Assembly (NCBI RefSeq): GCF_019599505.1
Contig: NZ_RKLT01000004.1
Location: forward strand, 124,001 to 188,000
Source: Haloarcula nitratireducens
GTDB lineage: Archaea > Halobacteriota > Halobacteria > Halobacteriales > Haloarculaceae
Direction of reading: 5' to 3'
DNA length: 64,000 nucleotides
A program made the position numbers and the translations under genes. This document shows, in pieces, positions 1 through 7,679 of the stretch. The number at the start of each line of letters is the position of its first letter. The stretch's first letter is position 1. Below the pieces are notes generated by a model, which saw nothing but the letters and a program-made list of their open reading frames with translations, was not told the DNA's origin and searched no databases.

Positions 1-293
1 GGGTTGCGGTGTTCGGCGACCTGGAAGGCGTGGTAGTTGACGATGCCACAGACCAGAATCGTCCCCGAGAGCTCGGCGGGGTCCAGCCGCGGGAGCACCT
101 GCTGGACGACGCCGACGCCGTTGAGTTCGTCGCCGTCGCTGGCCGCCTGCACGTAGAGCGTCTTCCCGTCGCCGGCTCCGTTGACGACGGCGACCGGGAG
201 TCCGACCGGACTGCCGTCGCGGGATTCGCCGACCTCCAACCGCCCCGTATCTATCTCTCCGGGGGCGGCACTCGCCGTACCGAAACTTACCAT
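1..293 (-). CDS. Succinylglutamate desuccinylase/aspartoacylase family protein (N-terminal part, cut by window edge)
   Basis: The minus strand opens with ATG at 293 and stays open to the window edge, giving about 97 residues. The stretch GKTLYVQAASDGDELNG at residues 43-59 aligns by eye with the N-terminal zinc-site region of the AstE/AspA (M14-like) metallo-amidohydrolases. It is followed by a conserved-looking LDPAELSGTILVCGIVNYH segment. Enzymes of this family hydrolyse N-acyl amino acids with zinc. The usual HGxE zinc motif reads SDGDE here, so the histidine ligand appears replaced, although the glutamate (E56) is kept. The catalytic centre and C-terminus lie outside the window, so the substrate cannot be guessed. 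Confidence 0.7.
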   Translation of the reverse strand, partial: MVSFGTASAAPGEIDTGRLEVGESRDGSPVGLPVAVVNGAGDGKTLYVQAASDGDELNGVGVVQQVLPRLDPAELSGTILVCGIVNYHAFQVAEHRN

Positions 294-395
294 TACGCAC
301 CGTGTTCGGGTCGTTCGCCTTTACGGGTTCGGTTTCCCGGCCGTCCCTGCCGTCAGACCGACGGTATCTTGAGCGAGCGCCCCCAACCGTCTCGC

Positions 396-647
396 GTGTC
401 AGAGCGCGAGCAACAGAGCGAGGCGGCGGCGATGGCCGCGGCGCTCGACGTCCCCCGGAACGCGAAACTCGGGTTCGGCGTGGCGACGCTGGTGACGGCG
501 GCCGTCGTCGCCCTGTTCGTCCTGCCCGGCACCGGGCGACCGACGTTCCTCTACGCCGCGCTGGCGTTCGTCTTACTCGTCTCGCTGGGCGGCCTGTTGA
601 CGGCCGTCTTCACCGCCGTCTCGGCGGTCCGACTCGCCCGGAGTTAG
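396..647 (+). CDS. Small two-helix membrane protein
   Basis: An 83-residue protein starting with GTG at 396. The first 28 residues are hydrophilic. Two hydrophobic segments follow, at about residues 29-49 and 54-78, and the protein ends in a short basic tail (RLARS). The upstream in-frame sequence overlaps the divergent gene's promoter and looks non-coding, which is why this start was chosen. I recognise the type as a small halobacterial membrane protein of unknown function. It converges with the next gene, and the two stop codons overlap in the palindromic TTAG at 644-647. Confidence 0.6.
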   Translation: MSEREQQSEAAAMAAALDVPRNAKLGFGVATLVTAAVVALFVLPGTGRPTFLYAALAFVLLVSLGGLLTAVFTAVSAVRLARS

Positions 648-1864
648 CCCTCGGCGAGTTCGGCGAACCGCTCGGCCCCGGAGCGAGTCCCCTTCGCGAG
701 GAGAACGTCACCGACCCGGAGCGGCGTCTCCGGCCCGGGCGAGACGACCCACGCGCCGCCCTCGCGGCCGGTTCGGTCGCTCTCGCTCTCGGCCCGCCGG
801 ACGGCGATGATGCGCATCCCGGTCTCGGTCTTGACCGCGGCGTCGCCGATGGTCGTCCCGGCGAGGGCGCTCGACTCGGCGACGGTCGCGCGGACGAGTA
901 TCTCGTCGGACTCGCGGACGGCCTCCGCGACGACCGGGTGCGCCGAGAGACCGCGGAGGACGCCCTCGCTGATCTCGAGGGCGGCGTCGGAGATGACCTC
1001 CGTCGAGCGAGCGAGGTGGACGAGGCCCCGGAGCGAGACGGGGTCGTCCATGTCCGCGGCCGCGCGCAGCGTCCACGCCTCGAAGCGGGACTGGAGCGCG
1101 TCGACCTCCGCTTCGAGTTCGACGACCTCCTCCGCGACCTCGTCGCTGTCGAACAGCACCGCGCCGTAGGCGAGGTCGACGGCGAGTTCGCCCATGTCCT
1201 TCATCAGGACGATAGAGTCCACCGCGCGTTCGAGGTCCTTTCCCTCGCCTTCGGGCGGTTCCGGCGGTTCGTACGTCGTGCCGGTGGCGTCGACGTACAC
1301 CTCGCTGATGCCGTCGTCGGGACCGCGAAAGAGGACCACGTCGTCGGCTTCGAGACGCGTCTCCCGGTCGGGGTTGAGCAGCCAGTTACCCCGTCGCCGG
1401 ATCGCGAGCGCGCGGACGCCGGTCTCGGTTTCGAGGTTCAGGTCGCCCAGCGTCTTCCCCGCCAACTGCGAGTCCGGCGTTATCGTCGCCCGGACCAGCG
1501 TCTCCATCGCCTCGGGGAGCGTCGCCCGCATCGCCTCCGGCAGCCCGATGTCCTCTAAGACGACCTTCGCGATGTCGCCGGCGGCGTCGCTGATCTTCTC
1601 CGCGGCCCCGACCATGCCGAGGACGGGCGCGAGCGCCTCGGCGTCGTCCGTCGAGCGACAGGCCATCAGCAGGCTCATCCGGGCGCGCATCTGCAGGACG
1701 TCCATCTTCGCCTCCAGCTCTAGTACCTCGGCGGCGACGTCGTCGCTGCCGAGCAGCACCGCCGAATACGAGAGGTCGATGAGCAATTCCGCGGTGTCTT
1801 TCATCTCCGCCAGCACCGCCTTCACGCTCACCGGCTCGTACTCGACGGTCCCCGTCGGCTCCAT
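644..1864 (-). CDS. Potassium-channel-associated protein with duplicated PhoU-like + TrkA-C (RCK_C) units
   Basis: 406 residues from ATG at 1864. Each half holds an alpha-helical PhoU-like segment (around 10-95 and 215-300) followed by a TrkA-C/RCK_C beta-rich domain (around 120-195 and 315-400). Matching signatures in the two halves are DLSYSAVLLGSDDVAAEV against DLAYGAVLFDSDEVAEEV, and LVRATITPDSQLAGKTLGD against LVRATVAESSALAGTTIGD. RCK_C domains bind small ligands and gate potassium channels or transporters. No membrane helix is visible, so it is probably a cytosolic regulator. A longer reading from 1924 would add 20 basic residues that do not look coding. An ion channel with its own RCK domains lies 1.5 kb away. 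Confidence 0.8.
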   Translation of the reverse strand: MEPTGTVEYEPVSVKAVLAEMKDTAELLIDLSYSAVLLGSDDVAAEVLELEAKMDVLQMRARMSLLMACRSTDDAEALAPVLGMVGAAEKISDAAGDIAKVVLEDIGLPEAMRATLPEAMETLVRATITPDSQLAGKTLGDLNLETETGVRALAIRRRGNWLLNPDRETRLEADDVVLFRGPDDGISEVYVDATGTTYEPPEPPEGEGKDLERAVDSIVLMKDMGELAVDLAYGAVLFDSDEVAEEVVELEAEVDALQSRFEAWTLRAAADMDDPVSLRGLVHLARSTEVISDAALEISEGVLRGLSAHPVVAEAVRESDEILVRATVAESSALAGTTIGDAAVKTETGMRIIAVRRAESESDRTGREGGAWVVSPGPETPLRVGDVLLAKGTRSGAERFAELAEG

Positions 1865-2057
1865 GTCTCCCGCTTTGGCACCGCCTCTCAAAAGGGTTCG
1901 CCGTCCCGTGGCTATCGTTCCCACGGAACGGAGTCGGTAGTGAACGGACGGATAGTCGATTCGAGGCAGATATCGCGGCGACCGTCCCGCAGACGGCGGT
2001 ATTTGTGACTGAACGTCCAGTTACGCCCCGGCAACGGCCGGACACAGACGCCCGGAA

Positions 2058-2071
2058 AGAAAATGCTTTTC
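2058..2071 (+). promoter_or_regulatory. AT-rich TATA-like element before citrate synthase
   Basis: The only AT-rich run (aaagaaaatgctttt) in this GC-rich spacer lies 26-39 bases upstream of the citrate synthase ATG. That is the usual position for a haloarchaeal TATA element serving a leaderless transcript. The match to a TATA box is loose. Confidence 0.4.
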
Positions 2072-2096
2072 CCGGCAGGTCGGGAACCATTGGGGT

Positions 2097-3242
2097 ATGT
2101 CCGAAGACCTCAAGAAAGGGTTAGAGGGTGTCCTCGTCGCCGAATCTTCGCTGAGTGTCATCGACGGTGACGCGGGCAAACTCGTCTATCGGGGATACAC
2201 CATCGAGGACCTCGCTATCGGTGCCAGCTACGAAGAGGTGCTGTATCTGCTCTGGTACGGCCACCTGCCGAACGCTTCGGAACTGGAGGAGTTCGAATCA
2301 GAGATGGCGAGCGAACGCGAGGTCGACGACGACGTCATCGCCACCGTCCGCGCGATGGCCGAGAGCGACGAGAATCCGATGGCCGCGCTCCGGACCGCGG
2401 TGTCGATGCTCTCGGCGTACGACCCCGCGTCGGAGGACGCAGACCCGACCGACGAGGAGGTCAACCTCGCCACCGGGCGACGCATCACCGCGAAGATCCC
2501 GACGCTCGTCGCCGCCTTCACTCGTATCCGCGACGGCGAGGACCCCGTCGAACCGCGCGAGGACCTCGGCCACGCCGCGAACTTCCTCTACATGCTCAAC
2601 GGCGAGGAACCCGACGACGTGGCGGCGGACGTCTTCGACCAGGCGCTCGTCCTCCACGCCGACCACGGCCTCAACGCCTCGACGTTCTCCGCGATGGTCA
2701 CGGCCTCGACGCTCTCGGACCTCCACAGTTCCGTCACCTCCGCGATCGGCACTCTGAAGGGGCCGCTCCACGGCGGCGCGAACCAGGACGTCATGGAGAT
2801 GCTCAAGGAGGTCGACGACGCCGAGCGCGACCCGCTCGAATGGGTCAAGAACGCCCTGGACGGCGGCCGGCGCGTCTCCGGGTTCGGCCACCGCGTCTAC
2901 GACGTCAAGGACCCGCGCGCGAAGATCCTCGGCGAGCGCTCGAAGGAACTCGGCGAGGCGGCGGGGTCGGTGAAGTGGTACGAGATGTCAACGACCATCG
3001 AGGAGTACATGCAAGAGGAGAAGGGGCTGGCCCCCAACGTCGACTTCTACTCGGCCTCGACGTATTACCAGATGGGCATCCCCATCGACATCTTCACGCC
3101 CATCTTCGCCATGTCCCGCGTCGGCGGCTGGGTCGCCCACGTCGTCGAGTACATCGAGGACAACCGGCTGATCCGGCCCCGCGCCCGCTACACCGGCCCG
3201 AACCCCGAGGAGACGGAGTTCGTCCCCCTCGAAGAGCGGTAA
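2097..3242 (+). CDS. gltA: Citrate synthase
   Basis: 381 residues, normal for the short archaeal and Gram-positive type of citrate synthase. The enzyme condenses oxaloacetate with acetyl-CoA at the entry of the TCA cycle. Active-site signatures are visible: the first histidine in GPLHGGAN (about 223-230), the second histidine in GFGHRVYDVKDPRA (about 262-275), and the aspartate region NVDFYSAS (about 314-321). HADHGLNASTF at about 187-197 is the conserved helix before the active site. A related 2-methylcitrate synthase role cannot be excluded from motifs alone, but no prp-type neighbours are present. It stands alone and converges with the potassium channel gene. Confidence 0.95.
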   Translation: MSEDLKKGLEGVLVAESSLSVIDGDAGKLVYRGYTIEDLAIGASYEEVLYLLWYGHLPNASELEEFESEMASEREVDDDVIATVRAMAESDENPMAALRTAVSMLSAYDPASEDADPTDEEVNLATGRRITAKIPTLVAAFTRIRDGEDPVEPREDLGHAANFLYMLNGEEPDDVAADVFDQALVLHADHGLNASTFSAMVTASTLSDLHSSVTSAIGTLKGPLHGGANQDVMEMLKEVDDAERDPLEWVKNALDGGRRVSGFGHRVYDVKDPRAKILGERSKELGEAAGSVKWYEMSTTIEEYMQEEKGLAPNVDFYSASTYYQMGIPIDIFTPIFAMSRVGGWVAHVVEYIEDNRLIRPRARYTGPNPEETEFVPLEER

Positions 3243-3331
3243 GTCAGCAGTAGACCGTTTCCCCCTTCGTCGCAGTCGCTGCGGCGGTCGGCGCGACGGT
3301 CGGCAGCTACGAGATGCGCCGCGAGTGGTCG

Positions 3332-4966
3332 CTACTCGAACAGCTCGGTAAACCGGTCGACGCCGGCGTCGGTCCCGGCGATGACGAGTTTGTCGCCGTA
3401 GCGCACTTCCACGTCGGGACCGAGGTCGGTCAAGACCGTTCCATCCCGTTCGACGGCGACGACCGTACAGCCCGTCTTCGAACGCACGTCGGCCTCGCCG
3501 AGCGTCCGGCCGGCGAGGCTGCCGGCGTCGGTGCGGACGATCTCGACCTGCTGGTCCATCGAGATGACGTCCTCGTCTTCCAGAATCGTGGAGGCGAGCA
3601 TCCGACCGCTGACCGTCGCCAGCGAGAGGACGTAGTCCGCGCCGGCGCGGTACATCTTCTGGACGTTCTCGGTCTCCTCGGCGCGGGCGATGATCTCCAC
3701 GTCGGGGTTCAGGTCGCGGATGACCAGCGTGGCGAACTCCGTGTCGGTGTCGTCCGAGAGCGCGAGGATGACCGTTCGAGCGTCGGCGACGCCGGCCGCT
3801 TCGAGGTCCTCGGGCTCGGTGGCGTCGCCGATCACGTCGACGCCGGACTTCTCGGCCCTGTCGATGACCGTGTACGGAACGTTCGCTTCGTCGAGGCCGC
3901 CGGCGATGGTCTCGCCGACCTCGCCGTAGCCGACGACGACGGTCTCGCCGCGGCGGAAGCCCCGGACGCTGGAGAGGGTCTTCGACTTGAGCGCTTCGAG
4001 CTGTGCGGCGGTCCCCGACGCCAGCAGGACCGTACTGCCGGTGAGTTCGGCGTCGGGCGAGGGCGGGCTGACGAACTCGCCGTGGAACCACGCGCCGATG
4101 ACGTTGACGCCGGTCTCCTCGCGGATGCCGCTCTCGGCCAGCGTCAGGCCGACGAGGTCGCTCCCGCGGTGGATGGGAAGTTCCGCGATGTCGAAGTCCT
4201 CGCCGAGTTCGAAGTCCTCGCCCAGCGTCGCCGAGACGCCGGTCGTGACCTTGCTGGCGAGGCTCTCGCCCAGCAGGCCCCGCGGCGAGAGGACGGCGTC
4301 GGCCCCCGCGAGGTCGTGGTACTTCGCGCGGTCGGGCTCCTCGACGACGCTGACGGTGCGGACGCGTTCGTCCACCTCGCGGGCGGTGAGGACGATGCTG
4401 GTGTTGACCTGGTCGGAGGCGTCGGCGACGAGCGCCCGCGCATCGGCGAGTTTCGCCTTCTCTAATCCCTCGACGGACTGGGGGTCGGCGTGGATCGCGT
4501 GGTACCCCTCCTCGTACAGGTCGTTGGCCCGGTCGCGGTCGGGTTCGACGACGACGTAGTCGACGTCCCACGACTCCAGTTCGGCGACGAGCGTCTCGCC
4601 GCGCGGCGTGAAGTGACAGATGACGACGTGATCGGAGAGGTCGCGCTCGACGGTGGTCGGCGCTTTCGTCTTCATCGCCTCCTCGAACAGCGGGAACATC
4701 AGGACGGGAAGCGCGAGGAAGATGAGGACGACGCCGGTGACGTCCATCACGATGACGAACAGCCGCATCGCGTTGCTATCCCACGGGGCGTCCGACCCGT
4801 AGCCGGTCGTAGTGAACGTCTCGACGACGACCTGTAGCGCGTGGAGGAACTCCCGCGGTTCGTTCTCGAACGCCCCCATGCCGTAGTCGTAGCCGAACGT
4901 GAACGCGAGAATAACCCCGGCGAGGCCGATGACGTACAACAGCGTGCGCCGCTGCCAGGTGTCCAT
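3332..4966 (-). CDS. Two-TM potassium channel with tandem RCK (TrkA-N/TrkA-C) domains
   Basis: 544 residues. The N-terminus has a transmembrane helix (about 8-28), a pore loop with the potassium selectivity filter TTTGYG (about 52-57) and a second helix (about 68-92). Two RCK modules follow. The first has a Rossmann entry VVICHFTPRGETLV near 113 and its TrkA-C part near 225-310. The second has a canonical GYGEVG NAD-binding loop near 346 and ends in a TrkA-C domain (about 460-544). This is the layout of MthK-like channels but with both RCK units in one chain. It should act in the membrane to adjust K+ flux, central to salt-in osmoadaptation. Confidence 0.88.
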   Translation of the reverse strand: MDTWQRRTLLYVIGLAGVILAFTFGYDYGMGAFENEPREFLHALQVVVETFTTTGYGSDAPWDSNAMRLFVIVMDVTGVVLIFLALPVLMFPLFEEAMKTKAPTTVERDLSDHVVICHFTPRGETLVAELESWDVDYVVVEPDRDRANDLYEEGYHAIHADPQSVEGLEKAKLADARALVADASDQVNTSIVLTAREVDERVRTVSVVEEPDRAKYHDLAGADAVLSPRGLLGESLASKVTTGVSATLGEDFELGEDFDIAELPIHRGSDLVGLTLAESGIREETGVNVIGAWFHGEFVSPPSPDAELTGSTVLLASGTAAQLEALKSKTLSSVRGFRRGETVVVGYGEVGETIAGGLDEANVPYTVIDRAEKSGVDVIGDATEPEDLEAAGVADARTVILALSDDTDTEFATLVIRDLNPDVEIIARAEETENVQKMYRAGADYVLSLATVSGRMLASTILEDEDVISMDQQVEIVRTDAGSLAGRTLGEADVRSKTGCTVVAVERDGTVLTDLGPDVEVRYGDKLVIAGTDAGVDRFTELFE

Positions 4967-5223
4967 CTATCCGATACCTCACGGAGGGCCTGTAAAACAG
5001 TTCTGTCGGGGACGAAGGCTGATACTCGCTACCACGGTATCGGTAGGCGAGACGACGCGCGTCTGCCGCGCGGCTGACGGCGATTTCGCGGCGCTCTCGT
5101 CCTGCGATTACACTTCCGCCCCGGTTCGGCGAGCTTTAAGTCCTTCCGGTCGCTCCGTTCGTCTGCAGTCACACGCTCTCCCCCGAGTTTTCGGCCGTCA
5201 CCGACCAGCGGCGTCGCCGCCCC

Positions 5224-5233
5224 CGGCTATAAC
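5224..5233 (+). promoter_or_regulatory. TATA element of the threonine ammonia-lyase gene
   Basis: The sequence ggctataac, 25-33 bases upstream of the ATG at 5258, matches a haloarchaeal TATA box at the spacing expected for a leaderless mRNA. Confidence 0.55.
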
Positions 5234-5257
5234 ACGCCGCGGCGAGTAGGCCGGGCC

Positions 5258-6469
5258 ATGCTCTCGTTCGAGGACGTACTCGCGGCCCGCGACCGGGTCG
5301 CCGAGACGGCCCGGCACACGCCGCTCGACTACTCGCACACCTTCTCGGCGATGACCGGGGCGGACATCCACCTGAAGCTCGAACTGTTCCAGCGCACCGG
5401 CTCGTTCAAGATTCGCGGGGCGACCAACCGCATCGCCACGCTCTCGCCCGAGGAGCGCGAGAACGGCGTCGTCACGGCCAGCGCGGGCAACCACGCGCAG
5501 GGCGTCGCCCTCGCCGCGACGCGCATCGGCGTCGACTCCACCATCGTGATGCCCGAACACGCGCCCATCTCGAAGGTGAAAGCCACGCGAAGCTACGGGG
5601 GGCGGGTCGTCCTCCACGGCGAGGACTACGACGAGGCCGCCGAGAAGGCCCACGAGATCGAACGCGAGGAGGGCCGAACGTACGTCCACGCCTTCGACGA
5701 CGACTACGTGATGGCCGGGCAGGGGACCATCGGCCTCGAAATCTACGAGGACCTGCCCAGCGTCGAGACCGTCGTCGTCCCCATCGGCGGCGGCGGCCTC
5801 ATCAGCGGCATCGCCACGGCGCTGAAGGGCAAAGACGAGGGAATCCGCGTCGTCGGCGTCCAGGCCGAAGGCGCGTCGAGCGTCGCCGAGTCCCTCGAAA
5901 AAGGACACCGCATCGAGCGCGAGGGCGTCGAGACCATCGCCGACGGCATCGCCACGCGAACCGTCGGCGAGCGGACCTTCGAGGTCATCGAAGAACGCGT
6001 CGACGAGGTCGTGACCGTCTCGGACCCGGAAATCGCGGTCGCACTGACGACCCTGCTCGAACGTTCGAAGACGCTCGCGGAGGGGGCCGGGGCCGTCGCG
6101 CTGGCGGCGGTCACCGAGGAGAAGTTCGACTACGCCGACGAGGAGACGATCGTCCCGGCGCTGTGCGGCGGGAACATCGACCTGAACACGCTCACGAACG
6201 TCGTCATGCGCGGCCTCGTCGAGACGGGCCGCTACGTCAAACTGCGGACGGTGCTGAAGGACCGCCCCGGCGCGCTGGAGGAGCTCGTGGGGGTGCTCTC
6301 GGCGCAGCAGACCAACATCTACGGCATCGAACACGATCGGACCAACCGCGACGTGGCGATGAACGACGCCGAGGTGGAACTGGACTTAGAGACGCGCGGC
6401 CCCGATCACGTCGAGGAACTCCTCGCGGCGCTCCGGGAGCGCGGTTACGAGGTCGAGGTGCTCGTATAG
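5258..6469 (+). CDS. ilvA: Threonine ammonia-lyase (threonine dehydratase)
   Basis: 403 residues, a fold-type II PLP enzyme. The lysine motif GSFKIRGATN lies near residue 48-57, the asparagine loop SAGNHAQG near 75-82 and the phosphate-binding glycine loop PIGGGGLISG near 174-183. A C-terminal ACT-like domain (about 325-403, from KLRTVLKDRPGALEEL) is typical of the TdcB/IlvA group and binds regulatory amino acids. It deaminates threonine to 2-oxobutyrate for isoleucine synthesis or catabolism and may also act on serine. The ridA gene 36 bases downstream detoxifies the enamine released by this reaction, which supports the assignment. Confidence 0.92.
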   Translation: MLSFEDVLAARDRVAETARHTPLDYSHTFSAMTGADIHLKLELFQRTGSFKIRGATNRIATLSPEERENGVVTASAGNHAQGVALAATRIGVDSTIVMPEHAPISKVKATRSYGGRVVLHGEDYDEAAEKAHEIEREEGRTYVHAFDDDYVMAGQGTIGLEIYEDLPSVETVVVPIGGGGLISGIATALKGKDEGIRVVGVQAEGASSVAESLEKGHRIEREGVETIADGIATRTVGERTFEVIEERVDEVVTVSDPEIAVALTTLLERSKTLAEGAGAVALAAVTEEKFDYADEETIVPALCGGNIDLNTLTNVVMRGLVETGRYVKLRTVLKDRPGALEELVGVLSAQQTNIYGIEHDRTNRDVAMNDAEVELDLETRGPDHVEELLAALRERGYEVEVLV

Positions 6470-6474
6470 AGCCG

Positions 6475-6484
6475 GGTTTATACG
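6475..6484 (+). promoter_or_regulatory. TATA element of ridA
   Basis: gtttatacg lies 22-30 bases before the ridA ATG, between the ilvA stop and ridA. This suggests ridA has its own leaderless promoter besides any read-through from ilvA. Confidence 0.5.
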
Positions 6485-6505
6485 GGAGGCGAGCGGCGTT
6501 CGGGT

Positions 6506-6883
6506 ATGAAGCGCACTGTCCACACCGACGACGCGCCCGCCGCCGTCGGCGCGTACAGTCAGGCGACGGCGACAGAGGACCTCGTCTTCACCGCCGGCCA
6601 GATCCCGCTCACGCCAGACGGCGAACTGCTCGCCGACGCGCCGGTCGCCGAACAGACCCAGCAGGCGCTCGAGAACCTCGAAGCCGTCCTGGCGGAAGCC
6701 GGTGCCGAGATGGCCGACGTGCTGAAGGTGACCGTCTACCTCGACGACATCGACGACTTCGACGAGATGAACGACACCTATCGGACGTTCTTCGACGAGG
6801 ACCCGCCCGCTCGCTCCGCGGTCGGCGTCGACGCGCTCCCGAAGGGCGCGGCCGTCGAGATCGAGGCGGTCGCCACAGTCTAA
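6506..6883 (+). CDS. ridA: RidA-family reactive intermediate/imine deaminase
   Basis: 125 residues, exactly the usual size of YjgF/RidA proteins, which form trimers and hydrolyse 2-aminoacrylate and 2-aminocrotonate made by PLP dehydratases. Visible family signatures are VGAYSQA near the N-terminus, VFTAGQIPLTPDGEL (about 27-41), VLKVTVYLDDIDDF (about 72-85) and PARSAVGVDALPKGAAVEIE at the C-terminus, which includes the conserved arginine. It follows ilvA by 36 bases on the same strand and overlaps the start of the next small gene by one base (TAATG). Confidence 0.92.
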   Translation: MKRTVHTDDAPAAVGAYSQATATEDLVFTAGQIPLTPDGELLADAPVAEQTQQALENLEAVLAEAGAEMADVLKVTVYLDDIDDFDEMNDTYRTFFDEDPPARSAVGVDALPKGAAVEIEAVATV

Positions 6884-7086
6884 TGGATCCGAAACTCAAA
6901 TCGAGCCTGCTGTGGGGCGTCGTCGGCGGCCTCGCCTACCTCGTCCTCGTTCAGGGCTATCAGCTGTTCGCCAGCGTCCCCATCTCGACGCCCGTGAAGT
7001 TCGGCGTCGCCCTCGTCGTCGCCGCGGGCGCGGCCGCGCTCACGTACGGAGCCGGCGGTAGCCTGCCCGGAAACGAAAGCCCTTAA
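6883..7086 (+). CDS. Small membrane protein downstream of ridA
   Basis: 67 residues, its ATG overlapping the ridA stop by one base, so translation is probably coupled. Two hydrophobic helices are visible (about 8-30 and 38-58) with a short glycine-rich tail. I do not recognise a function. The coupling to ridA looks positional rather than functional. The gene ends 28 bases before tRNA-Ser. Confidence 0.6.
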   Translation: MDPKLKSSLLWGVVGGLAYLVLVQGYQLFASVPISTPVKFGVALVVAAGAAALTYGAGGSLPGNESP

Positions 7087-7114
7087 CCGACCGACCCCGC
7101 ACAATCGCTTGCGA

Positions 7115-7196
7115 GCCAGGATGGCCGAACGGTAAGGCGCACGCCTGGAAAGCGTGTTCCCTTTCGGGATTCTGGGTTCAAATCCCAGTCCTGGCG
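7115..7196 (+). tRNA. tRNA-Ser (anticodon GGA)
   Basis: An 82-nt class II tRNA. The acceptor stem is GCCAGGA paired with TCCTGGC, with G73 as discriminator. The anticodon stem CACGC/GCGTG encloses the loop CTGGAAA with anticodon GGA. The long variable arm (about TTCCCTTTCGGGA) is typical of serine tRNA, and the T arm is CTGGG TTCAAAT CCCAG. No CCA is encoded. It reads UCC and UCU serine codons. The last 18 bases are almost repeated 231 bases downstream. Confidence 0.96.
7178..7195 (+). repeat. tRNA-Ser 3' end, left copy of an 18-bp near-perfect direct repeat
   Basis: The bases covering the 3' half of the T arm and the acceptor strand (tcaaatcccagtcctggc) recur at 7409-7426 with one mismatch. 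The last 13 bases (tcccagtcctggc) are identical. Duplicated tRNA 3' ends are the classic attachment-site signature of integrating elements. Confidence 0.6.
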
Positions 7197-7198
7197 TG

Positions 7199-7225
7199 GA
7201 CGGCGCGAACGAAGTGAGGGCCGTC
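7199..7225 (+). repeat. Hairpin with GAACGAAGTGA-type loop after tRNA-Ser
   Basis: Arms GACGGC (7199-7204) and GCCGTC (7220-7225) enclose a loop containing gaacgaagtgagg. It starts three bases after the tRNA. The same loop word recurs in hairpins elsewhere in this window. Confidence 0.55.
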
Positions 7226-7326
7226 GAACGCCTGAACGGGGAGGTACGACCCGTGAACGCTTTCTGCGACTGACTTCGAGTGAGGAGCGACAGCGACGAA
7301 CGAGCCAGCGGTCGTGAAACGCTGAT

Positions 7327-7421
7327 GACTGGGAGTTGAGCACGGTAGTCGCAGCCCCGGAACGGCCGAACGAAGTGAGGCCGCACGCCCGGAACGTCTC
7401 CCATCTGCTCAACTCCCAGTC
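7327..7421. repeat. 16-bp inverted repeat pair overlapping the tRNA-end copy
   Basis: gactgggagttgagca at 7327-7342 is the exact reverse complement of 7406-7421. The right arm overlaps the duplicated tRNA-Ser 3' end (7409-7426), so the left arm is effectively an inverted copy of part of the same sequence. Confidence 0.65.
7363..7383 (+). repeat. Second GAACGAAGTGA hairpin
   Basis: Arms CGGCC (7363-7367) and GGCCG (7379-7383) around the 11-nt loop gaacgaagtga. Confidence 0.55.
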
Positions 7422-7679
7422 CTGGCACCACGAAGCAAGTCTTTCGGTGGCGAAAAAGGCGCGACTCCGCGGCGCGATTCGCGTGAACCGGCGACTCCGC
7501 CGCCGGGTGCTCCTCCGGCAAGCCTGCCCGTCCCCGTTTTCGTGAGCGGAACGAACGAAAGCTCGTCAGAGCGGAGCTCTGGCGGTGGGTCGTCGCCCGG
7601 AGGCGACTCCCGACCCGAACTCCGCCCCTGCCCGCCCGCAGCCACCACCTTCTGGTAGTCGGCCGCTCACACTCGACGT

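Larger units (their letters stand above)
7197..7679. other. Gene-free spacer with tRNA-derived repeat and hairpins
   Basis: 483 bases with no convincing gene. It holds two hairpins with the loop word GAACGAAGTGA (7199-7225 and 7363-7383), a 16-bp perfect inverted repeat (gactgggagttgagca at 7327-7342, its complement at 7406-7421) and the second copy of the tRNA-Ser 3' end at 7409-7426. The antisense frame across the tRNA is open but reads as tRNA-complement peptide and is not a gene. The rest, to 7679, shows nothing I recognise beyond short palindromes. Confidence 0.6.

Noticed and set aside
302..1558. Long plus-strand open frame opposite the RCK/PhoU gene
   Set aside because: Arginine-rich, low-complexity translation typical of antisense frames in GC-rich DNA; the opposite strand has clear domains.
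2988..4571. 527-codon minus-strand frame across the citrate synthase end and K+ channel
   Set aside because: Composition is almost entirely R, G and P; it overlaps two recognised genes in other frames.
6880..7521. 213-codon minus-strand frame across tRNA-Ser
   Set aside because: Its recognisable peptide is simply the complement of the tRNA and its repeat; no domain and no promoter.
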